Source: Dromaius novaehollandiae (taxonomy: Eukaryota > Chordata > Aves > Casuariiformes > Dromaiidae). Taken from it: a stretch of 64,000 nt of DNA. Made by a program: the position numbers and the translations under genes. The stretch spans positions 42,941,835 through 43,005,834 of the forward strand of contig NC_088102.1 in assembly GCF_036370855.1 (NCBI RefSeq), read 5' to 3'. The notes beneath the pieces were generated by a model. It made no database searches and was not told the DNA's origin. It saw only the letters and a list, made by a program, of their open reading frames with translations. The first letter of the stretch is position 1; the number at the start of each line of letters is the position of its first letter. This document shows positions 54,301 through 64,000 of the stretch, piece by piece.

Positions 54301-56194
54301 TCCCAGAGGGAATTGCTAAAGAATTTACATTCTTATCCCAAACATTTTGTATATAGCTATGTGTTAGAATAAAGAATAATTATACTGGGCCGAGTTCTGT
54401 TTACTAAGGCTATTTACACTAACAGTGGCCAAAATGGGTATAGACAAGCTAAACAGGTTTTAAGGGGCATGTTAAATACTTTTTCTGCAGGCAAGGTAGT
54501 GAAGAGATCTGAGTTTGGGTAAGAATAAGGCTGTTTTCCATAGCCTTTTCCAGAAAACCTTGAGGAAAGCAATAACACTGGCTGCCATCAGCTCCCAAAT
54601 TAGCTGAATAACTGCAGGACTTCTGTGGGTGTATGCCTAAATCCACCCGCAGCCATGAAGAGTTTCATCTCGGGAAACTCTGTCAATACCTGTCGCTCTG
54701 TCCATGTGCTGTTACTGTCCTGGTGCAAGCTTCTGCCCCGGCCGCATGCTGCCCCCAACTCACAGCCCCAGGCTCTCCTGACACGTGGGAACTGCGCTAG
54801 GAATATCTATCTACCTTTTGTTTTTTGTCTGGTCTTAGTGTGGAGCTAGAGTTTTTCTGTGCTGTAGTGATGCCAAAATACACACTAGAGTGAAGAATTG
54901 CAAACATCCACCTTTTTTTTCCCCTGAAGGTTGTTTTTCTCATGTGAAGAAAACTCTAAAACTGAAAATACCTTTACACCAATCATGAGGACTGTGCAGA
55001 AAAAACAACTGGACAATATTCTACTGAGCGAATTTAAGTCCAGAGTCAGCAGGTTTGCATAGGTACTTCTCACGTAAAATTGCCCGTGGTTAATACTCTA
55101 AAGAATGGCAGTGGCCCCAGCTAAAGGGGTCTGACCTGAAGGGGTTTTCATGTAAGGTGTGTTCTCAAATACTCTGTGCAGCTCTGAGAACCTCAACCTT
55201 TTTCTTGAGGTACTCAAGGCATTCTCAGCCCGGCACACAGCGGTGCGCAAGGGCTGCCCCGTGTTTGTTAAGGCAATATTTGCCAAAGGCACTGCAGCCC
55301 CCACCTGTCCTTTATCTCCCCAGCCTTTGATGAACAACTTCTCCACTCTCTGCAGCTGTATCCTGCCCAAGGGCTGATTCAACCCACCCAGGGTTATCAG
55401 GAGCTGTACTGGAGCCTGAAAGCTGGCAAATGCCTCTGGACGGGCTTCCTGCTGTGAAATGCCACCTCCCCTCTGCGGGAAGAGGTGGCTCCCATCTCAC
55501 CACGCTGAGACCAACGCTGGGCTGGGCTGGCAGCAGCCCCGAGCCTCGCGGGTCTGGCGTGACATTCCTGTGTGTGTCCTCTGGAGACACCTCAAAAATG
55601 GCATGCAGCCCACAGCGCAGGAAAGGCTCCATCTTCCCGAGCCAGATTACCTCCACTACTTTCACTGCAGCATATAGAAAAATGCAGCTCTTGCCTTGCG
55701 TTAATGCAGACATGCAGCTGTAGTGTCCACTGTCAGACCGCTCCAGGGAGGCCCCCCATTCGCACTGAAATCCACCTCAGCAGGGTCTTCATGTTCATAA
55801 ACCCTTTGGGAAAAACATGATTCTTTCCTTCCAGCCCTTCTGACCCACTATCTTACAGCTTCCTTTTGTTCCTATCAGATCTCACTCTCTGCAGGTCCTC
55901 AGTTATAAAATGGTCCCTCTTCTAGTTGCCTATCGCCATAGCTGTCCGTCTTACCTCAAATTCTGAATATATTCATCCAGCCTATACCCCCTTATTGCTC
56001 CCTCTTTCTGCCAGAATACTTATCTAAAACAGTTACGCTGTTAGAAACACAGTAAAGCATTTTGACAGTGTTTGTAAGAAAGACACGAAATGTAACAAAT
56101 AATTACAATAAAAGCATCACACACTCATAAAATCTAATAAGGAAATGCATCTTTCCATCTTTCTCTGCATAACAAATTCATTGATATGTTAAAC

Positions 56195-56260
56195 CAGTGG
56201 CTCTCAGACTTTATTAATTAACATACCACCTTCCTGAAAGCATGATGTTTGTGGTGCTAT
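56195..56260 (+). mobile_element. hAT-like terminus, single end
   Basis: CAGTGGCTCTCAGACTTTAT carries the Charlie-type terminus with two changes, as at the hAT copy at 2097. No matching right end was found within 1 kb, so this is likely a truncated copy. Confidence 0.35.
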
Positions 56261-58699
56261 GTGGAATTGTCTCCTTTCCATTCATAACATTTCAGATCAA
56301 AACAGGGTCAGCTTGTATTTCTGGATGAATACAATAAATACTTAAGGAAACTAATAATTTCCATGATAACTTGTGCTAGTCAGAGAACAAGAGTTGCGTT
56401 CAGTGAGGAATGTTGTGGGTTCTGTGTTGTTTTGATGTGGAACAAAACCATAACCCCTGGAAAATTTTAAGAGACAAACATAATTGAAGAAAGCCAAGAC
56501 AGAGAGCCAGACAGAAAGTCAGTGCCAAACAGAAACTGTCCCAGAATAGACAAAAGCACAGTCATCAGGCATTTTGCCCAAGAGTTAGGACTTGCAGATT
56601 TGGGTCTCTAACCCAAAGCAAGTGAGGTGTCCTTCTGCTCCTGCTCTTTGGGAGCTTGGCTTTGAGCAGAGTCCAGCGCTGACCTAAGAAATCTCCTGAC
56701 AAAAGTTTAAATGAGACTACATCATTTCTGTGATGGTTTTGGCAAATCAAATGTGTCATCCAAAAGCTCCCACCCAGCTCTGCTGACAGTATCAATTGTA
56801 GAAGTCTTTAGTTTTTTGACAGCATGCTATGAAGAAACACAATCAAGCTGTCATTATTGTTTATGAATTTCAAGGCAAGTTGAAAATATGTGTTGCAAAT
56901 AACATCTCGCCACGCCTCTGGCATGCTGCCGAACGGCATTCAGAGGCTTGACTTCTTACCTGTTCTAATTGGAGTTGAACTTCCTGCTAATTCTTACCCA
57001 AATTATCAGTAGACAAACCTTCATTCTACTTTTCACAGCCAAAGATCAAGGAAAATTTCCAAATCTTTAGCACTTCTCAGAGAAGATGAGGAGAACACCG
57101 CTGCAGATGAGAGGGGCAGGTGAGCGCATGCCAGGGAGGGCTGCGGGTGTGCGGTCAGGGACCGGGGGATGCGTGGGCGGCAAGGCGGCGAGAGGGAGAC
57201 ACAGCTGCAGGGCTCACAGAGCATGCGACAACTGAAGGACTCAGTGCATTTGCGATGGGGTTTTCTGGATTGTCATTTCCCAAAAGCACAGAGCTCAGGA
57301 TCTGTCAGCCAGCCTCAAACCCTCTCCTAGTCTGCTTGTTGTCTGGTGGCATGGAGTTTTCCAAGACATGAAATGACAGATGCTATTTAATTTGTTGCCA
57401 CAGTTGCTGGGAAATAGTCTGGAAAGCCCTAACTGCAGACGGAGAACTGGAATTTCAGCTAACACCTGTAGCAGACTGGAGTTTCCAGGCTGGCAACATT
57501 TAGATTTTTATTCTTTCAAGAAAGCTCTGTGCAAAAACGTCATTTGCAAATGACAAAGCACCCAAGCTGAAACAGAAAGGGCAATTGCCTTCAAAGTCGC
57601 TCTAGGATGGCAGATGCCCAAGGTGAAAAACAGGTATGCAGCACACAGCTGAAGAGCTCCTTCCCACAGGCACACCCACCTCTGGCCTGGTTTTGGGTGC
57701 TGGCTGCAGCAACAGTGATTAAAGCAATTAGAAAGAACTTTGTGTTGCAACAGCATGGAGTAAGATTTGGGCTGTTACTCTTGCATAGTGTAAAGAGGTG
57801 GAAAGCAAGCAGAGGGGCAGAGCATGGCCTGGCCCCCACTCTCTCTCTCCTGGAAGGAGGGCGCTCCTGCGCGCAAGGCAAGGCACTGGTGGCTGGGGAT
57901 TCGGCACGCTCACTCATCCCTGAGACTGACCAGTATTCAAATGCAGGCAGATTAACTTGTAACTTGTCATAACCATCCTAAGTGAGCTGACAAGCAACTG
58001 CATTGAGGGCAGCCAAAAATCTAAAATCCTAACCCCCTCTCCCAAACCTCGATTTCTCTTTAAAAGGCACATTTGAAATGTAAGATTGAAGCTAGAGAAG
58101 CAGAACAAATCAGGACTTCTGTCTCTAGGTCCCTTCCTCCTGATGGGTATGTAAGAGCTAACAAATTTCGTCAGTGCTCAGACCTGGGCTGGCCGGACGC
58201 CCTCATTCCCTGCAGCAAACCGTGCGGTTGGCAGAAGGCAAGAGCCACCCTCTCAGAAACCCTGACCCATTTTACAAGCCCAAGTTTTTGGGTGCCTAAC
58301 CTGAAACTCTAGCTCTTCAATTTTACGTGGCTCAGTGCTTTTGCTGACTTCTGGATATGAATATATCTGATAGCAGGACTCGCCCACTAATCACCTGGCT
58401 GTTCCTAGATGATTAGCTGGGATCTTTATGATATAATAACCAGCTAAATGGTTCCTAAGTACTTACGCACAGTCATAGGAATCTCTCCTATTGACTTTGC
58501 AAGGCTATTCTGGGTCAGGAAAGTTGATCTTCTGTTACAAAACAAACTACTTGTAGATCTTAAGAGCAGGAGAGACTCTAGGCTCTCTCCCCTTACATCC
58601 TATACCTCACAGGCAAAGCATTTTCACTATACTGTCCTAGGTACAGCCTGGTAACCAGTGCTTGGTAAAAGCTCATCTTCCAGAAAGACATGCTGCCTT

Positions 58700-59130
58700 C
58701 TCAGTAGACAAAAGGAAATGAAGAACCTGCCCTTCCCCTTGAAATTTGTTCTGATGATGAAATTTTATTGGCATTGTAATTTTGTCTCACTTCATTCCCA
58801 CTCATAGGAATGTGGATGTCCTTTCTCTATCTGAAGAAATACTGTGTTCATACTACTGCTTCCTCTCTCTGAAGGTACTTCTCCATTCTAATGAGGACAC
58901 TTCTCAGTTTTCTTTTTGACAAATTAAATGAGTCAAGGTCTGGAAATTGTTCATTGCAGAACTCTTCTCCAGCTCTCAGATGGTTGCTTTGTGCTCTGTA
59001 CTCTCTCCAGCACCTCGAGATCCTCTTTCAATGTGTACTTTGGAAATGGATACAGGACTCAGCACTTAGTTCCCTGGCATCAAACCAAAAAGTTAGAATC
59101 ACCTCCCCATTCTCTCCCATTCCCTCTTTT
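58700..59130 (+). repeat. second copy of the CR1-type old repeat (3' portion)
   Basis: TCTCAGTTTTCTTTTTGACA, AATTAAATGAGTCAAGGTCT, TTTGTGCTCTGTACTCTCTC CAGCACC and CAATGTGTACTTTGGAAATG follow the order of a repeat whose turtle form reads ...TTGTCAAATTAAACAAGCCCA... TGCTCTTCTCTGGACTCTCTCCA (from memory). Diverged. Confidence 0.5.
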
Positions 59131-60368
59131 TGGTATTTCCAAGCGTTAGGTTAGCTCAGCACCTACCCAGGAGTGCATGTTACACTATTCATCCTCTTTG
59201 CTCCTAGGTATTTTTTGAGTCACTGCTCCTGAAGACAGCTACAGGGTTGGCTGCACTCTCCACCCTGACACGTGTAACCTCAGATTTGGGTTTGGGTTGA
59301 GTAATGGAATCACCAAACGAAGCAGATCCCTCTATATGACCGTGGTCTTGTCTCATCATTACATACCAGCCTGATAGTGTTTGTGCCAACTGTAAATGTT
59401 ACCAGCAGTGATTTTATACTTAATTCCAGTGGATAGTGTCAAGTCTAGTAATAATTCCTGCAGAACCCTGCCAATGTAATGGCTAAGTAGCCCATTAACT
59501 TACACAATACAAATGTCTTCATAAAGCTAAGTGTCAGTCATAAAAGCAAGGCTGTGAGTCTTGCGTGGACACTGAAGTGCTCCTCACACTTTCACTGCTC
59601 ACCGCCAAGTGTAAGCACCTTATACAGTTCCAGATACAACACTATGCCACAAACCCTCCCATAGCTTCACTGGAATACATTACTATCTAGTTTTCTGTTG
59701 CTGTATGCTATTAATCAGTAGTTGTATCCTACTCCAAAAGTAGCTGTATGGCAGTGTGGGCTAAAAGCATTTCTTCTTTTTCTACCTGCCTAAGTATTGC
59801 TTACGGCATGAAAATGATTAAGGTGACGATTATAAACCTCATATTTTATCCACTTTTAATTTTGACTGGCAAAAGAAATTCAAACTGAAAGCTGCCAAAC
59901 TTACCCTGAGAGAGGGGAAAGAATATTCAGAAAAGTTCAAAGGAAACTGACTCAAGGATTTTTGAGTTAGTCTCCCAAAATTTGATATGTAATTTTGCCT
60001 TATGTTTACAATTTTTTGCAGCTCTCTGTTGACAAAATGGCTTATTCCTCTTCTGCCAGACTTCATGCTTCAGTCTCCTTGAGAACTCCAGCATGAGCTG
60101 TATAAGCAGAAAAGATGCTGCAATAGCATAAATTTATTCTAATGTTTGTTTTGTGGACAGTTTGGGGCCCAAGTTTGACTGCCTGTGTCTGGTTCCCAGC
60201 CAGATATCTGGGTTCCCCAAAAGCATCAAAAGCATTAAAATTCTCCTTCAGGAATATCATGCCAGAAGCACTTCCTGTCCTTTTAAACCCCACGTGTAAA
60301 TGTGTTCGCCCTTGCTGGCTGACCTCAAGAACTGCAATTCTGCTGAAGCAAAATGCTATCGTGTCTAA

Positions 60369-60483
60369 AATGAAAGAATGAGAGAAAACAGAGGGTAACG
60401 AAGACGTGGCCCGAATGGAAATAGAAAAATGACAGGGAAACACAGGAGAAAGGAGGGGGAGGAAAGTGTCAGGGAGAAAAGGA
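60369..60483 (+). repeat. purine-rich tract
   Basis: AATGAGAGAAAACAGAGGGT through GGAGAAAGGAGGGGGAGGAA, about 115 bases with few pyrimidines. No gene nearby. Confidence 0.5.
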
Positions 60484-61029
60484 TAGCCCAGACATGCTCC
60501 GAATGCAAATGCCATCAAGGCAGGGAACGGCACAGGCAGGCGAGCAAGGACAGCAGCTAGCCTGTGCAAGAGCAGAGGGGAACTAAGCCCAAAAATAGGA
60601 CCTGCACAAGAATTAATGGGGAGAGCACTGAGTTTGACAGCACCAAAGTGTCATATGAGCCAGCAATCCCTTCAGCCCGTCTATTATCTGGAAGGCAGCT
60701 CCTCCTGAACGGCTGTCTTTCTCACTGGTGGGAACTTCTCTAAAGAGAGAGGAAGAAAAAAGATCTGTCTCTGGGAACTCCTCCCCACAGCCTGGAGTGG
60801 CGGGATAAGGTCGTGCTAAATGGGGGCAGCGACTCTCGCAGTGGCGACACTGCACTGCTGACACTGCAGTTGTGCCTCAGCAAGAATAGATGTGCGCAAC
60901 GGCCTGGCATCACAGCCTGTTCCTGCTCTCCTGAGACCGACTTCAGGGTGACTTCATGGCCGTTTTCAACAACAAAATGACCCCACAGCTCAGGATTAAT
61001 CATGTGAGCAATGAGTCTATCTTATCAGA

Positions 61030-61043
61030 TTTTTTTTTTTTTT
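61030..61043 (+). repeat. poly-T run
   Basis: A run of about 14 T. It could be the reverse complement of a retrotransposon tail, but no body is recognisable beside it. Confidence 0.5.
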
Positions 61044-64000
61044 AACAAGAATATCCTGTTGGTGGGGGAAAAAAAGTGGGTCAGAGACAGACAGGACTGG
61101 AAGAAAAGAAATGAAAATAGGGCAGCAAGAAGAAAAAATGGTACATAAATTAATGCCAATCATTTGCCTGTGTGGATTTATGCTTGTGATAATGTGTCTC
61201 AATGTGATAGATAAAAGGGAAAGAATAATCAATAGCTACAAGCCATACATTTTGGCAGGTGGTGACCTGCCTCGATGAAAGTAGATCTTTGGCTCCGAAA
61301 TCTCTTCCATTGTGATCAAGAGAGGAGAGTGGAAAATGTTCCACCTCCCGATAGGCATAGCAGGACATAACACACAGACGACCTGCAAGCCCTTGACAGG
61401 CAAGCCCAAGGCTGTGCTAGTAACCATAGCTGAGGTGAGCTCGGACCTCAGGGGCACCAGGAGCAACTTCTGCTGTGCTGAGAAAGGCTTCGTTGTTTGT
61501 GCCGTTAAGATGGGGACTATGCAACAAGAGCTCAGCAAGGAGATTTCAACCCCTTTTCCCCAAGCAGCCACAACAGGCGAGGGTGCAGACATCATTTTCC
61601 ATGTCCTGGGGTGATCCTGGTGAAGAGTGGCCCAAGGAGGCTGGCATGACCGGGGAGAAGAGAATTGATTACCGAGCATTTGAAGACAGAGTACAAGCTC
61701 CTGCTGCCTTCCAGTGCCACGTGAACTCCTACACCAGATAGTCATTAGTATAGCAAGGAAAGAGCCTGCCGGGCTGTGCTTAAACATAATGTTGGTGTGT
61801 GAGGGGTAGAAGTGCTCCTGCACTGTGTGACCCCATCTGGGCACTGCAAGAGATGTTGATAAAAAGGCCTGGTGAGGGAAAAAAGAGATATTACAATAGT
61901 CACCTCATAAATCCCCTCCTGGAGAGCCTGAAACAAAATCTCTCCTTCCATCCATCTTGAACCGCAAGAAGCCTCATGCTGAGCCAACAGAAAGTGCTCT
62001 CAGCATGGCTGCCTGCACCGATGGAAAGAGAAATATAAGGGACAGAACGTAATGGAAAGAGCCATTTAGCATCAAGGAGAATTTCCCTCCAGCCCCTGAA
62101 CATAGAGTGTATTTGTTTCTGCATATATGTTTTGAATGCACCATTTGCTCTTCTGCTATGAAACTCCTGCCAGAACGAAAACTCCATGCTGGCAGGGGCT
62201 CTAATGTCAATACCGAGCAGAAATGTTCTTTTATTTGGTTTAAAAAAGAGTGACCTGCATGCACTCCACCCCTGTGTAGTGTCACCAACATGGAGGCATT
62301 TGCTTCTGCGGTAGCCCTCCTGTGGTGGACAGAGATTGCTTGGTTTCTGATCGTTTAAATCTCTGCAGAGCTTTCTGTCTTCCTTCTGTCAAACAGAGCT
62401 GTCAGAGGCAACATCTCAGGGTGGAAAGGTGCACAAAATAGAATTGAATGGCATTACATTCTCTCCTCAGCAGAGCCTATCACAGGACAAGACAGACTGC
62501 AAAAAAGGTACCTGATTGGCCTGAATTTCAGATGATAGGACCCTCCTGCAGTACCATACAAACTTGGCGTCACTTTACACCATTCACCCTAATGAATTCA
62601 AGCATTCAAGCCTGCATCTGATGAAAAGGAAAGCAGAGACTGGGACAGAGGGAGCCTCCAATCCTCTAACTGTTAGATTCAGCAGTAGCTCTTGCAGGGT
62701 ACTTTTGAGTTCTTCAAGCAGAAATAAAGGAAATCCCAGAAAAGAAAGGCATTTGGATCCCAGCCATTATATATGCAGCACATTGTCAGCAGGGTGGGAA
62801 AACTGCTCCCTAAAATACAAGGTTATGGATGCAAGTGACAGGAGATTTGGCCCTTGCCCCATCCACCGGTGAGGCACCCAAACACTGTTGCAAGGAAAGC
62901 CATGCAGTTATATAGCTTCAGAGCAGATGAATCCTAGCAACAAAGTGGCCACCATTTGCAAGGCAGAAAACGGGGCTATTTTAGTGGCAGCTTTTTACAA
63001 GCTCACAAAACACTACACTAACAAAATTACCCCTTTTCACAAAATATGCTGATGTTGCTGCTACTGGCTTCTTACCCAGCAGCAACACAAAGTGCATATT
63101 CTGGGCAAAGAGGATTTTTCCCAGTAATCTCAATGCTAGGAATGAGTTCATGAAGAAATAAAAAGTGTGTGTGATTCAAGCTGACTGAGAGCAAGAGAGT
63201 AGCTCCAGGAGTGGTTCTTTTTTCTACACTTAAACCACTCATCAGACTTAATTCACATTCTCCACTCCTCATCCTTGAACATTGGTGGTTCCTAGTAGAC
63301 ACAGGGTAAGTTTTACTAGTATAACAATATGGTTTACACCAATAGTTATCATCAGTCAACTGCTAAAAGCATCACATATCCTCAGGAAAGCCCCTGAGGT
63401 GAAATTCCTGATCACTGCCAGAGGAGCAAGGCCAAGAGATTTTGTGCTGGCAGGAGCCTTGGCTGTGCCTCCCAGTATTTTGCAGCTTGCCCTATGCCTG
63501 CTGCTTGCCTCCCACAGGTGCTGCTGGAGGCTGGCCCTGCTGCACGGGGAGTTTCGGGGTGGGCATCTGGGGTCCTTCCCCACTGGCAGGCTCAGCTGCA
63601 GCTGCAGGGAGCGCCTGAGGGGTGGGCAGCAGCGCTAAGCCCCCGTCCCGAGGCTGCAGAGCAGCACAGATCCTCGCAGACTCTTGAACCACACTACCTG
63701 GGCAACAGACACAGAGAAGATAGCATGGGCTTCGCAGCTATAGGCTTCCTTGCGCGCACTTTTGCTGTGGCCAGAATGCATATCACCATGTGCTACCTGC
63801 ACATCACACAGGAGAAAGCGTGCTCCAGCCCGAGGCAGATCCCCACAGACACACTACTGCTGCCCATGCCAGCCCACCTGGGAAGGTGCTCAGGGCCTGA
63901 ACGCCGAGTGGCTCCAGCCTGGCAAAGGCCAAGCAATCTGGCCTGCTTGTTTCTGGTGTGAGACCTACAAGTGGGGCTGCTGGGCCACCACTTCTGCTGG

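Noticed and set aside
55645-55713. Minus-strand MSALTQGKSC... ending VVE before GTAATC, as TMEM151-like exon 1
   Set aside because: The ending in Glu at a GT is right, but the donor is weak, the peptide is unlike TMEM151 N-termini and there is no CpG island.
56940-56975. Good donor CAG|GTAAGA on the minus strand as an upstream exon of the TMEM151-like gene
   Set aside because: The frame in front of it is closed by a stop and has no start; at best a non-coding exon, with no evidence of an acceptor or promoter.
61236-61844. 202-codon minus-strand frame
   Set aside because: No family resemblance, no supporting splice sites or neighbours; the length is possible by chance in 64 kb.

Overview
The window is nuclear DNA from an amniote, most likely a bird or another sauropsid. 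The genes are split by GT-AG introns, a CpG island covers one promoter, a CR1-type LINE 3' end is present, and the TYRO3 protein reads like the avian form. The species cannot be fixed from the sequence alone. Both recognisable genes lie on the minus strand, so transcription runs from high to low coordinates.

Positions 3257-44506 hold a complete TYRO3 gene, a TAM-family receptor tyrosine kinase. I placed all 19 coding exons. The splice phases agree from end to end and give one open frame of 2619 bases (872 residues plus stop). Exon 1 sits in a CpG island (about 43930-45130) that also carries a 14-unit hexamer repeat in the leader. A possible 3' UTR runs from the stop to a poly(A) signal near 1190 and contains a degraded hAT-type DNA transposon.

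Positions 51164-52594 hold the large terminal coding exon of a TMEM151-family membrane protein, about 6.7 kb upstream of the TYRO3 start codon and on the same strand. Its short first coding exon was not found. Its residues mix TMEM151A and TMEM151B characters, and its place beside TYRO3 fits a third TMEM151 ohnolog that I do not recall in mammals. This is the most interesting observation in the window.

The rest (1-3256, 45130-51163, 52600-64000 and the TYRO3 introns) shows no other supportable gene. It holds decayed interspersed repeats (CR1, MIR-like CORE-SINEs, hAT, an unnamed old sauropsid family), purine- or pyrimidine-rich tracts and a G-rich microsatellite. No tRNA, rRNA, CRISPR or bacterial-type feature was seen. 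The two genes share a strand, but nothing in the sequence links their functions.
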